Shown: positions 1-7,985, numbered from the stretch's first letter. The stretch: 33,390 nucleotides of DNA from Algoriphagus algorifonticola (GCF_007655305.1 NZ_VLOG01000031.1:1-33390), one strand, 5' to 3'. A program made the numbers and translations. Notes: generated by a model not told the origin, from the sequence alone.

Positions 1-81
1 TGAAATGCCCATGAGGAAAAATCTCACACAACTTGTCCCGTCCGCCGCGGCGGATCGGGAGGGTATGATTATCCTGGGCAT
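1..81. repeat. GC-rich palindrome inside a longer imperfect inverted repeat
   Basis: A perfect 14-nt palindrome (TCCGCCGCGGCGGA, 41-54) is extended by TCCCG (36-40) against CGGGA (56-60). It sits between ATGCCCA (5-11) and TGGGCAT (75-81), so the whole stretch could fold as one long hairpin. It is far more GC-rich than its surroundings. It may be a dispersed repeat or the end of an element that continues left of the window. No coding region is apparent here. Confidence 0.5.
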
Positions 82-115
82 TCCATCTGACCACTGAAAA
101 ACAAATTATAAACAG

Positions 116-250
116 ATGAAAAAGCCATAACAAAAATTAAATCTTTCGGATTGAAAATTCTTTTCACCATGTTCCTCGGAATTTGCAATCCATGTTCCTC
201 GGAATTTGCAATTCCGAGGCAGTTTTGTAGGATTTGTAATCCGCTTTTTA
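116..250. repeat. REP-like hairpin and repeat array left of the RAYT gene
   Basis: Positions 116-160 repeat 769-813 at 43 of 45 positions; the latter covers the start codon region of the adjacent transposase gene, so this is a duplicated 5' fragment. Next come two tandem 23-nt units (168-190 and 191-213, one difference). The second unit forms a perfect hairpin with arms CCTCGGAATT (197-206) and AATTCCGAGG (210-219) and loop TGC. A smaller hairpin GGATT-TGT-AATCC follows (230-242). Short hairpins next to a RAYT gene are its expected DNA targets. Confidence 0.75.
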
Positions 251-781
251 TTATCCAAACACCTCTATTTCTAGCTTACCTTTTCTAATACCATAAAAAT
301 CAGCGGCACTACTCCAAATGTATTCCTCCTCTTTTTCTACAAACCCAGCTCTTACGGGGTTTAAATGGATATAATTTGATTTTTGAGCAAAAAATTCTCT
401 AGAATAAATTTCCTCTCCATGATATCCTTCCTCCCAAAACCAAATTCTATTCTCTATACTAAACATTTTGCTGAGCCATTCCCGCCTGCTTTCAAGGGGA
501 TTTTCTTTGATTAAAGAAAAAAGACTTTTAGCAGTAAACTTTTTAAAATCCCTTATGATATCACTTAGATTTTCTTCTTTGGCTCTTAAAATCAAGTGGC
601 AATGATTTGTCATCAAAACCCAGCTAAAAATTTCTAATCCTTTATAAATTTGACAATACCTTAAACTCTCCACGATTTTTTCTCTATAGATATCACGGGT
701 AAATACATCAACCCACTGATGCACAGTAAAAGTTACAAAATGAACTGCCCCCTGATCCTGAATTTGATATGAAAAAGCCAT
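251..781 (-). CDS. REP-associated tyrosine transposase (RAYT, IS200/IS605-like Y1 family)
   Basis: Single-strand DNA transposase of the Y1/HUH superfamily, about 176 aa from the ATG at 779-781. An upstream in-frame extension to 886 runs through a REP hairpin and is unlikely to be coding, and family proteins begin close to the chosen start (MAFSYQIQDQG, then HFVTFTV). The HUH-type metal site is NHCHLI (H60 and H62). The C-terminal block NYIHLNPVRAG holds the expected nucleophile Y137, and the ending IWSSAADFYG is typical of the family. RAYTs act on REP-type hairpins, and hairpins of the same design flank this gene on both sides (197-219 and 824-846), making it a REPtron-like unit. It appears intact. 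These genes are usually domesticated single copies rather than freely moving elements. Confidence 0.88.
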   Translation of the reverse strand: MAFSYQIQDQGAVHFVTFTVHQWVDVFTRDIYREKIVESLRYCQIYKGLEIFSWVLMTNHCHLILRAKEENLSDIIRDFKKFTAKSLFSLIKENPLESRREWLSKMFSIENRIWFWEEGYHGEEIYSREFFAQKSNYIHLNPVRAGFVEKEEEYIWSSAADFYGIRKGKLEIEVFG

Positions 782-823
782 AACAAAAATTAAATCTTTC
801 GGATTAAAAATCCTACGATAGGA

Positions 824-846
824 CTTCGGAATTACAAATTCCGAAG
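824..846. repeat. REP-like hairpin upstream of the RAYT gene
   Basis: Perfect 10-bp arms CTTCGGAATT (824-833) and AATTCCGAAG (837-846) with a 3-nt loop ACA. It differs from the hairpin at 197-219 by one compensated base pair (CTTCGG versus CCTCGG), so stem structure is conserved while sequence changes. It lies just upstream of the transposase start on the minus strand and about 120 nt before the receptor gene. Confidence 0.75.
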
Positions 847-966
847 AACCGAAGAGCCGAAGATTTTTGAGAGCATTGAAAAACAAAATCTGATTACTTG
901 GCTTATTCTCAGTGGACTTTATACAAAACCCTGAACCAATCTGTCTTAATACTTGTATTTTCGAAT

Positions 967-3204
967 ATGAAAATTCTTTTCACCCTACTTATCGCCCTTA
1001 GCGCCAGTTTCTCGATAGCCCAAACTCAATTTACTATTCAGGATGCAGATACTCAGAAACCCTTAGAGAAGGTACTCATTAGAGTAAACGATAAGAGCTT
1101 TTTTTCTGATCAAGAAGGAAAAGTCCAGATTCCTTTCTCTGAGCCAATATCCGCCATATTTTTCTTAGAAGGCTATGAAACCATCCAAGGAAATTTTGAG
1201 CCTGGATCTTATATTCTACGCCTCAAATCTTTGTCCTATTCTTTGTCGGATTTTACTGTTACGGCTTTTGAAACAGAAAGACCGCTTTTGAAACAGTCAG
1301 CTGCAATCAGTTTGGTAGGGGAACAGGACTTTAGCCGCTTTAATGAGACCTCCATTGTCAATTCCTTTAATACCAAACCGGGAGTCCGAATTGAAGAACG
1401 TGCACTTGCTTCATACAGGGTGTCGATTCGGGGAAGTTCTCTCAGAGCTCCTTTTGGTGTTCGAAATGTTAAAATCTATTGGAATGACGTTCCTTTCACG
1501 GCCCCTGACGGAACTACCGCTTTGAATTTGTTAGACCTCAGTAATATCCGAACCGCAGAAGTGATCAAAGGTCCTTCCGGAAGTATTTACGGTGCGGGAA
1601 ACGGAGGAGTAATCAACCTTAAAAGCCCTGCTGATCCCAAAGGAGGATTGGTTTCAGCAGAATATGGCGGAGGATCTTTTGGATTAAATAGAAGCAGGAT
1701 TGCGATTTCTCAACAAGTGGGAAAGGGAGGCTTTGAAGCTTCCTTGGTGAAGCAAAAACTAGATGGGTATAGAGAACACTCTGCTATGGACCGAACCGTT
1801 TTTCAGCTGGGAGGATTTATGCCTGTTTCCCAAAAGCAGGAGCTAAGAACTCAATTATTGGTTTCTGATTTGGATTATCAAATCCCCGGGGCATTAAATG
1901 CACAGCAACTAGCCGAGGACCCTAGACAAGCAAGACCGGGTTCTGTCAACCAAAATAGCTCTATTGCCCAGAAGTCAGTGTTTGCCTCATTGGGTCATTT
2001 ATATAGATTTTCTGAAAAGGCCCAGAATAATACTACCCTTTATCTCACTACTAACGATTTTGAAAATCCCTTTATTCTGGATTATAAAAAAGAGCTGGGC
2101 TTCGGATATGGAGGTAGGTCGAGGTTTACCTTTGACTGGAACTTGGCAGGAAAGCCATTCAGAATAATAGCTGGTGGAGAATATCAAACAGCTTTGACAG
2201 ATGCCCAGAATTTTGGAAACAGAAATGGCCTAGCTGATACAGTGCGCTTTGCGGACAAACTCAAGGCCACCCAAGGCTTTCTATTCCAGCAAGCCGAGTG
2301 GGAGCCTACAGAAAAAATCTTGCTGACTCTCGGTCTTAGCCAAAATTTTTCCTCTTTCGAAATAGACAGACAAATCAATGCTTCCGGTGGACCGACGGGC
2401 TTACAAACCCGGACTTTTGACCCTATTTTGATACCCAGAATAGCAGCCAACTATTCTCTCAACACCTATTCCTCCATTTTTGGTAGTATCAGCAGTGGAT
2501 TTTCTCCTCCAACTATAGACGAGGTAAGGACTAATGAAGGCAGCTTGAATTTAGATTTGGAAGCTGAAAGAGGAGTCAATTATGAGTTGGGATATAGAAT
2601 GGGCAAAAATCGCCTGAATGTAGATGTGACAGCCTTTTATTTCAGGCTCAATGAAACTATCACAACTTTCACCAATGAACAGGGTGTAGTACTTTTCAGA
2701 AATTCCGGCTCGACTGACCAAAAAGGAATTGAAGCAGCTATCGATTATGTATTTATTCAACAAGCAGTGGGCTTTATTAGAAACTTTAAAGCAGGAACAG
2801 CCTTCACTGGTCATTACTTTCAGTTCAAAGATTATGAGCAAAGAGGAAATGACTTTTCAGGAAATGACCTGACAGGAGTTGCACCAAATAATCTGGTCAG
2901 CAAATTGGATTTTCGGTTTGCAGGAGGCTTTTACTTGAATTTTACCCATCAGTTTACTGACGAAATCCCACTCAATGACGCTAATACCGTTTATCAAGAT
3001 GCCTACAACTTGGTCAATACAAGGTTGGGAATTATTCAAAATTTGGGAAAAAGAACCGTGATTGAATTGTATGCCGGGGTAGATAATCTTTTGAATGAAA
3101 GTTACTCTTTGGGAAATGACCTCAATCCTTTTGGAGGAAGATTCTACCAACCCGCTCCCACAAGAAATTATTACGGTGGACTTAAAGCCTCTTTCCGTTA
3201 TTAG
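967..3204 (+). CDS. TonB-dependent outer-membrane receptor with carboxypeptidase-like N-terminal domain
   Basis: Outer-membrane beta-barrel transporter, about 745 aa. The ATG at 967 is preferred over an upstream in-frame TTG at 898 because it opens a clean signal peptide (MKILFTLLIALSASFSIAQ). Residues about 20-95 form a CarboxypepD_reg-like beta-sandwich, as is common in Bacteroidota. The plug domain follows (about 100-220), with VSIRGSS, DVPFTAPDG and IKGPSGSIYGAGNGGVI. The rest is barrel strands ending in an aromatic C-terminus (ASFRY). The order fits receptors for iron complexes or cofactors rather than SusC-type glycan importers: it is shorter than SusC and no SusD follows. The substrate cannot be read from sequence. 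The gene overlaps the convergent Rieske gene by 4 nt. Its first bases (968-984) are repeated at 152-168 on the far side of the RAYT unit. Confidence 0.9.
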   Translation: MKILFTLLIALSASFSIAQTQFTIQDADTQKPLEKVLIRVNDKSFFSDQEGKVQIPFSEPISAIFFLEGYETIQGNFEPGSYILRLKSLSYSLSDFTVTAFETERPLLKQSAAISLVGEQDFSRFNETSIVNSFNTKPGVRIEERALASYRVSIRGSSLRAPFGVRNVKIYWNDVPFTAPDGTTALNLLDLSNIRTAEVIKGPSGSIYGAGNGGVINLKSPADPKGGLVSAEYGGGSFGLNRSRIAISQQVGKGGFEASLVKQKLDGYREHSAMDRTVFQLGGFMPVSQKQELRTQLLVSDLDYQIPGALNAQQLAEDPRQARPGSVNQNSSIAQKSVFASLGHLYRFSEKAQNNTTLYLTTNDFENPFILDYKKELGFGYGGRSRFTFDWNLAGKPFRIIAGGEYQTALTDAQNFGNRNGLADTVRFADKLKATQGFLFQQAEWEPTEKILLTLGLSQNFSSFEIDRQINASGGPTGLQTRTFDPILIPRIAANYSLNTYSSIFGSISSGFSPPTIDEVRTNEGSLNLDLEAERGVNYELGYRMGKNRLNVDVTAFYFRLNETITTFTNEQGVVLFRNSGSTDQKGIEAAIDYVFIQQAVGFIRNFKAGTAFTGHYFQFKDYEQRGNDFSGNDLTGVAPNNLVSKLDFRFAGGFYLNFTHQFTDEIPLNDANTVYQDAYNLVNTRLGIIQNLGKRTVIELYAGVDNLLNESYSLGNDLNPFGGRFYQPAPTRNYYGGLKASFRY

Positions 3205-3530
3205 GAGTCAGGAACTGTAATTTTCAAGCCACCTTCGGTCAATATTGCAGGGAATACTTCCAAATCTCGGCAGTATCCTGCTTTTACCTGTCCGGTCTTC
3301 AAATCAAATCTGTATTGGTGTAAGGGGCAGATAATCTCACCCTGACCATTAATATTCGCCTGAAGCAGGGAGGCTCCTCTATGAGGACAAGAGTTTTCAA
3401 AAGCATAAAACTCTTGGCCTAGGCGCATAACACCAAGAATTTTTTCACCCAAAGCAACCCTCTTTATGACTCGCTCCGGAAAAAGTGACAGCACCTGATC
3501 TTGAGAGTTTCCTACTGTATAGTCCTTCAT
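3201..3530 (-). CDS. Rieske [2Fe-2S] ferredoxin-like protein
   Basis: Small soluble electron-transfer protein, 109 aa, consisting of a single Rieske fold. The cluster ligands are visible as CPHRGASL (C48, H50) and CPLHQYRF (C68, H71), the CxH...CxxH pattern of Rieske ferredoxins and nitrite-reductase small-subunit-like proteins. There is no signal peptide or membrane segment, so it is probably cytoplasmic. No oxygenase or reductase gene lies nearby, so its partner is unknown. Its stop codon overlaps the end of the convergent TonB-dependent receptor gene by 4 nt. Confidence 0.88.
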   Translation of the reverse strand: MKDYTVGNSQDQVLSLFPERVIKRVALGEKILGVMRLGQEFYAFENSCPHRGASLLQANINGQGEIICPLHQYRFDLKTGQVKAGYCRDLEVFPAILTEGGLKITVPDS

Positions 3531-3701
3531 AGAAATTGTTTATGCCTAAAATGGCTCCTTTTTACCAATCAAAAAGTAAAGATTGGTTTTTATTGAATTG
3601 TTTTGGAATTTAAGTGAAAGAACTAATCAAATTTAGAAGTATAACGTATGTTTTAAAGCTGAAATACAGCTCTAAACAGTTTGGCTAAAATTATAAACCC
3701 T

Positions 3702-4448
3702 ATGAAAAAGTTTCTCTTTTTACCCCTGCTTATGCTTTTCGGAATGGGCTATGCTCAATCTATTGAAGGAGCTTGGAAAATGACCCATCAAAATGGTCAG
3801 CCTGTTGAAGATGTAGAATACATCAAAATTTATCAGGACGATTACTTTGCCTTTGGTGCCAAGAAAATTTCAGATAATCATTTTCTAGGTGCCGGGGGAG
3901 GGCCTTTTGAGCTAAATGGCGGCAGTTATGTAGAAATTCTGGATTTTTTTACACTAGATCCATTTCAAGTCGGAACAGTCAATAAGTATAAACTGGATTG
4001 GGTGGATGGAAAAATTGTGATCAGTTCAGAAATCAATGGAAACATGTTGGTTGAAATCTGGGAACGAGTGTCCGATTCGGAAGATGATCTCACCGGAAAC
4101 TGGGTAATCACAGGAAGAAAAAGAGGAGAAGAAATCTCCAGAAATACTCCTGGAGCTAGAAGAACCATCAAAATACTCTCTGGCGGCAGATTTCAGTGGG
4201 TCGCATTTAATTCAGAAACAAAGGAATTCTCTGGTTCCGGAGGCGGAACATATACAGCCAAAGACGGGAAATACACTGAAAATATTACGTTTTTTTCCAG
4301 AGATGACTCCAGGGTTGGAGCAAGCCTAAGCTTCGATTATGAAATGATCGATGGAGAGTGGCATCACAGTGGACTTAGTTCTACCGGCAGTCCAATCTAT
4401 GAAATTTGGACTCCCTATGCGATCGGATATCCGGGATCAAAGAAGTGA
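3702..4448 (+). CDS. secreted protein with two tandem lipocalin-like repeats
   Basis: About 248 aa starting at the ATG at 3702; a TTG at 3681 would only add seven residues before the signal peptide. A signal peptide (MKKFLFLPLLMLFGMGYAQ) is followed by two copies of the same module. Copy 1 starts IEGAWKMTHQNG and ends LVEIWERV; copy 2 starts LTGNWVITGRKRG and ends IYEIWTPY. Both share the order G-x-W, a KI strand, a GxGGG turn, a Gly-x-Tyr-x-Glu strand, D-x-x-x-VG and a closing EIW. This resembles small secreted lipocalin-like/DUF4488-type Bacteroidota proteins; the family assignment is tentative. The ligand is unknown and the gene appears monocistronic. Confidence 0.7.
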   Translation: MKKFLFLPLLMLFGMGYAQSIEGAWKMTHQNGQPVEDVEYIKIYQDDYFAFGAKKISDNHFLGAGGGPFELNGGSYVEILDFFTLDPFQVGTVNKYKLDWVDGKIVISSEINGNMLVEIWERVSDSEDDLTGNWVITGRKRGEEISRNTPGARRTIKILSGGRFQWVAFNSETKEFSGSGGGTYTAKDGKYTENITFFSRDDSRVGASLSFDYEMIDGEWHHSGLSSTGSPIYEIWTPYAIGYPGSKK

Positions 4449-4586
4449 ATTCTGAAGTCTTAAATTAAAAAGCTGAAAATTCATCTACATGAAATAAATA
4501 CCTTTTTATCAGGTTAATCAGCTTTGGGTTCCCTTCAGTGGCAAGCCAAAAGGAATTAGTTTTTTGATTAGCTAATTTTTAATCTT

Positions 4587-4964
4587 ATGCATGAAAATGA
4601 GATAACTTTTATCGTCAGGGGTGCGATTTTTAAAGTCTACAATACTCTGGGACCGGGTCTACTAGAATCCAGCTATGAGGCTGCTTTGGGGTATGAGTTG
4701 GTGAAGTCCGGATTAAATGTGGAGCATCAAGTGGGGCTTCCGATGGTATATGAAGAACTCAAGCTGGAAGTTGGATACCGAATTGATTTACTAGTCGAAA
4801 AAAAAGTAATTGTAGAAATAAAATCCCTGGAAAACCTTCATGAAGTTCACCATAAACAAATCCTTACTTACTTGAGACTCTCGGGTATAAAAGTGGGCCT
4901 ATTGGTTAATTTTAATACACTTCAAATTGATAAAGAGATTCACAGAAAAGTAAATAATTTTTAA
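4587..4964 (+). CDS. GxxExxY protein (PD-(D/E)XK nuclease-like superfamily)
   Basis: 125 aa, the usual length of this family. The defining motif is GLLESSY (G24, E27, Y30). A PD-(D/E)XK-like core follows, with D67 in YRIDLLV and the ExK pair E77/K79 in VEIKSL. The cellular role of the family is not established; the fold suggests nucleic-acid binding or cleavage. There is no signal peptide. It is directly followed by a multi-part inverted repeat (4972-5095), and its own 3' end (GATTCACAGAAAA, from 4937) resembles the first part of that repeat (GATTCACACAGAAAA, from 4981), which suggests gene and repeat travel together. Confidence 0.85.
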   Translation: MHENEITFIVRGAIFKVYNTLGPGLLESSYEAALGYELVKSGLNVEHQVGLPMVYEELKLEVGYRIDLLVEKKVIVEIKSLENLHEVHHKQILTYLRLSGIKVGLLVNFNTLQIDKEIHRKVNNF

Positions 4965-4971
4965 TTCTTTT

Positions 4972-5095
4972 TTTCCCGCAGATTCACACAGAAAAATTCG
5001 CAGATAAACGCTGATTTTATGAAGAATCAAGGTTGATCCGAAGCCTTTGGATCTGCGAAAATCAGCGAAAACAATCGGCGTAAATCTGCGGGAAA
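4972..5095. repeat. Inverted-repeat element downstream of the GxxExxY gene
   Basis: The outer arms TTTCCCGCAGATT (4972-4984) and AATCTGCGGGAAA (5083-5095) are perfect 13-bp complements. Inside are CGCAGAT (4999-5005) against ATCTGCG (5051-5057) and CGCTGATTTT (5009-5018) against AAAATCAGCG (5058-5067). The two inner pairs are interleaved rather than nested. The module is built from repeats of a cgcagat/cgctgat word and looks like a dispersed element. Confidence 0.7.
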
Positions 5096-5105
5096 TGTAA
5101 AACAT

Positions 5106-5132
5106 AAAAAAGGAGCCTTTCAGCTCCTTTTT
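5106..5132 (-). terminator. Rho-independent terminator (possibly bidirectional)
   Basis: GGAGC (5112-5116) pairs with GCTCC (5123-5127) with a 6-nt loop, and A and T runs lie on the two sides. On the minus strand it lies immediately after the cysteine desulfurase stop codon, ending the glmM-desulfurase transcript. Confidence 0.75.
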
Positions 5133-5135
5133 CTA

Positions 5136-6278
5136 TTATACTTCTACAGCGTATAGCTCTTTAAGTTTGCCAATTGTGTAATCTACTTCTTCTATATTAT
5201 TAAATCTGCTGAAAGAAAATCTCACAGAATCTCTTTCCGGATTATGATTCAAAGCTCTTAGCACGTGGGATCCTACGGTTGCCCCTGAACTGCAAGCAGA
5301 ACCTCCCGAAGCAGAGATTCCTTCCAAATCCAAATTGAACAACAACATCCCCGCATTTGCCTCTGAAGGAGGAAGACTTACATTCAAAACTGTATACAAG
5401 GAGTTTTCCAAATCAGCAGACATTCCATTGAATTCTACTCCCGGAATTTCGGCTTTGAGCTTTTCTACAAAATGCTTCTTCAGCGCTTTGATATGAGCCT
5501 CATGCCCTGCCATATCTTCATATGCAATTTCAAGCGCCTTAGCTATCCCGATGATTCCGATGACATTTTCAGTTCCCCCTCTCATATTCCGCTCCTGAGC
5601 TCCACCATGAATAAAAGGGTGGATTTTTTTATCCTTCCTTACATATAAAAACCCGGAACCTTTAGGTCCATGAAATTTATGCCCGCCAGCTACTAAGGCA
5701 TCGATTGGCAGACTCTTCAAATCGTGCACATAATGACCCATGGTCTGTACGGTATCAGAATGGAAAAATGCACCGTACTCTCTCGCCAAAGAGCCAATTT
5801 TATTCAAATCATTCAAATTGCCAATTTCATTATTGGCATGCATCAATGAAATTAGACTATTTGGATTGGCTTTGAGCAAGGCTTCCAACTGATCCAAATC
5901 AAGCTCACCTCGCTCATTGACATCCAATTTGCTGAGTTGTATATGCCCTTTTTGCTCACAAACTTCCAAAGTATGAAGTACCGCATGGTGCTCTACAGGA
6001 GAAGTGATAGCATGCTTGATCCCATGAGTTTCGATCCCACAAACCAAAGCCGTATTGTCCGCCTCGGTGCCCCCAGAGGTAAAGAATATTTCTGCTGGTG
6101 TGGTATTTAGCAATTCCGCTACCTTCTTTCTTGATTTCTCAATTGCGGAACGAACTTCCCTTCCATGGCTATGAACCGAGGAGGGGTTTCCGTAATGGTT
6201 TTTCATAAAAGGAAGCATGGCTTCGATCACGCGATCGTCCATTGCTGTGGTGGCGGCATTGTCGAAATAAACCTTCAT
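5136..6278 (-). CDS. Cysteine desulfurase (NifS/IscS-type, PLP-dependent)
   Basis: 380 aa, near the normal length. It converts L-cysteine to alanine and passes persulfide sulfur to Fe-S cluster or thiolation pathways in the cytoplasm. Visible landmarks are TSGGTEADNTAL, HANNEIG, SDTVQ, the PLP-lysine motif GGHKFHGPKG (K201), the phosphate-binding stretch RGGTENV and the catalytic loop SGGSACSSG (C329). A short catalytic loop with a cysteine in a SACSSG context suggests group I NifS/IscS rather than group II SufS. The gene starts 24 nt after the stop of the upstream mutase gene and is probably cotranscribed with it; a terminator follows. No iscU, iscR or suf genes are adjacent. Confidence 0.93.
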   Translation of the reverse strand: MKVYFDNAATTAMDDRVIEAMLPFMKNHYGNPSSVHSHGREVRSAIEKSRKKVAELLNTTPAEIFFTSGGTEADNTALVCGIETHGIKHAITSPVEHHAVLHTLEVCEQKGHIQLSKLDVNERGELDLDQLEALLKANPNSLISLMHANNEIGNLNDLNKIGSLAREYGAFFHSDTVQTMGHYVHDLKSLPIDALVAGGHKFHGPKGSGFLYVRKDKKIHPFIHGGAQERNMRGGTENVIGIIGIAKALEIAYEDMAGHEAHIKALKKHFVEKLKAEIPGVEFNGMSADLENSLYTVLNVSLPPSEANAGMLLFNLDLEGISASGGSACSSGATVGSHVLRALNHNPERDSVRFSFSRFNNIEEVDYTIGKLKELYAVEV

Positions 6279-6302
6279 CTCTTTAGGGTTGGGTGGGTAT
6301 TA

Positions 6303-7697
6303 TCAAATCAAAGAAGCACTTACTACCTCTTTTATATCTTGCATAATTTTCTTGGCTAAATGCTCAGCAGTAGCCTCAGAGTCAGATTCAGAGTAGATTC
6401 TAATGATGGGCTCCGTGTTGGATTTTCTCAAGTGAACCCATTCTTTATCAAACTCGATTTTTACTCCGTCTATATCATTGATCGGCTGCTTTTTGTACTT
6501 GTCCTTGATTTCTGTGAGGATTTTATCCACATCGATTTCAGGAGTCAGCTCAATCTTATTTTTCGAAATATAATAATTCGGGTAAGATGCTCTTAATCTG
6601 GAAATTGTTTTTCCGAATTTGGCCAAGTGAGTAAGGAACAAACCTATACCTACTAAAGCATCTCTTCCATAGTGAGAAGTTGGATAAATTATGCCTCCAT
6701 TTCCCTCTCCACCAATGACCGCTTCAGACTCTTTCATCTGATTTACCACGTTGACTTCTCCTACCGCAGCAGCAGTATAAGTACCGCCTCTTTTTTCAGT
6801 CACATCCCGCAAAGCACGGGTAGAGGAAAGATTAGAAACAGTATTACCCGGTGTTTTGGAAAGAACATAATCAGCCACTGCCACTAAGGTGTATTCTTCT
6901 CCAAATGGCGATCCGTCCTCATTGATGAAAGCAAGTCTATCCACGTCTGGATCGACTACAATTCCCAAATCAAAACTTCCTTTTTCGAGTTTTTGGGAGA
7001 TATCCCGAAGGTTTTCTGGCAAAGGTTCTGGATTATGTGGGAAATGGCCGTCAGGAGTGCAATACATTTCTTCGATGGTCTCAACACCTAAAGCACGTAA
7101 TAATTTTGGAACTGCGATCCCACCAGTGGAATTAACTGCATCCACCACGATCTTGAAATTTCTGGCTTTAATCGCCTCCACATCCACTAATTCCAAGTCC
7201 AAAACATGCTGGATATGTCGATCAATGTAATCATCGATTTGGGTGTAAGCTCCTAATTTTTTGACTTCAGCAAATGAAAAATCCTCATTTTCTGCTTTTT
7301 CAAGGATATCTATCCCTTCAGCATCTGAAATAAACTCTCCTTTCGAGTTCAACAGTTTCAATGCATTCCACTGAATTGGATTATGACTAGCTGTCAGGAT
7401 AATCCCTCCACCTGCTTTTTCCAAAGGAACAGCAAACTCTACTGTGGGAGTTGTGCTCAAGCCCAGATCTATGACATGGATTCCCAATCCTTGTAGGGTT
7501 GCAGATACCAATCTGGAAATCATATCTCCAGAAAGTCTTGCATCTCGGCCAATGACTACCTTGGCATTTCCGGTTTTTTCCAAAACCCAAGCACCATAGG
7601 CTGAAGTAAACTTGACCACATCAATGGGAGTAAGACCCTCTCCTGCTTTTCCTCCGATAGTACCTCTGATACCAGAGATTGATTTAATTAATGACAC
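6303..7697 (-). CDS. glmM: Phosphoglucosamine mutase / phosphohexomutase
   Basis: 464 aa alpha-D-phosphohexomutase. The four family signatures are present: the phosphoserine loop TASHNP (S104), the metal loop VDPDVDR (D249, D251, D253), the sugar-binding loop GGEGNGG (about 330-336) and the C-terminal phosphate-binding loop RKSNTEP. The likely reaction is glucosamine-6-phosphate to glucosamine-1-phosphate for UDP-GlcNAc, peptidoglycan and LPS synthesis. Bacteroidota proteins of this type are usually called GlmM, but phosphomannomutase or phosphoglucomutase activity cannot be excluded from sequence. It is the first gene of a two-gene unit with the cysteine desulfurase and is separated from the upstream small membrane protein by a terminator. 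Confidence 0.88.
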   Translation of the reverse strand: MSLIKSISGIRGTIGGKAGEGLTPIDVVKFTSAYGAWVLEKTGNAKVVIGRDARLSGDMISRLVSATLQGLGIHVIDLGLSTTPTVEFAVPLEKAGGGIILTASHNPIQWNALKLLNSKGEFISDAEGIDILEKAENEDFSFAEVKKLGAYTQIDDYIDRHIQHVLDLELVDVEAIKARNFKIVVDAVNSTGGIAVPKLLRALGVETIEEMYCTPDGHFPHNPEPLPENLRDISQKLEKGSFDLGIVVDPDVDRLAFINEDGSPFGEEYTLVAVADYVLSKTPGNTVSNLSSTRALRDVTEKRGGTYTAAAVGEVNVVNQMKESEAVIGGEGNGGIIYPTSHYGRDALVGIGLFLTHLAKFGKTISRLRASYPNYYISKNKIELTPEIDVDKILTEIKDKYKKQPINDIDGVKIEFDKEWVHLRKSNTEPIIRIYSESDSEATAEHLAKKIMQDIKEVVSASLI

Positions 7698-7723
7698 GTA
7701 CAGAAATTGGTTTAGTACAACTT

Positions 7724-7746
7724 AAAAAAGCCCTGCGTTGGCAGGG
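7724..7746 (-). terminator. Rho-independent terminator for the small membrane protein gene
   Basis: CCCTGC (7731-7736) and GCAGGG (7741-7746) form a GC-rich stem with loop GTTG. On the minus strand it is followed by a T run (complement of 7724-7729), directly after the stop of the 76-aa gene and before glmM. Confidence 0.8.
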
Positions 7747-7754
7747 GCAATAAT

Positions 7755-7985
7755 TTATTTGAATTTAGCGAGAACTTTATCTACTTCATTGTCAGGATTT
7801 CCGCAACTGCTGTTGGCGTCTACGGTTTTTCCGCAATAAGAACAGGTTTCTCCATCCTTGTTCAGATAGGGGTTTTGAGAGGCACAAGTGCCTTTAAATT
7901 CTCCGTTTTTAAGGAATATGAGCCTTACAGACATCAAAACGAAGAATAATGCCACGAAGCCCAGTGTTATTAATACAGTTGTCAT
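7755..7985 (-). CDS. Small membrane protein with a four-cysteine tail, NqrM-like
   Basis: 76 aa. Residues about 3-25 form one transmembrane helix (TTVLITLGFVALFFVLMSV), followed by a soluble tail with C34 (GTCAS), C48 and C51 (CSYC) and C61. The order of helix, a positively charged turn, a G-T/S-C motif and a Cys cluster recalls NqrM/DUF539, the maturation factor that delivers iron to Na+-translocating NADH:quinone reductase. Databases often call Bacteroidota versions only 'membrane or secreted protein'. No nqr genes are in the window, so this is a resemblance and not proof. It has its own terminator downstream. Confidence 0.65.
   Translation of the reverse strand: MTTVLITLGFVALFFVLMSVRLIFLKNGEFKGTCASQNPYLNKDGETCSYCGKTVDANSSCGNPDNEVDKVLAKFK

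Noticed and set aside
168..242. Small CRISPR-like array from the tandem 23-nt units
   Set aside because: Only two adjacent units without spacers, plus hairpins of REP type next to a RAYT gene.
967..3530. Functional link of the TonB-dependent receptor with the Rieske protein
   Set aside because: The genes are convergent, not an operon, and no known pathway needs the pair.
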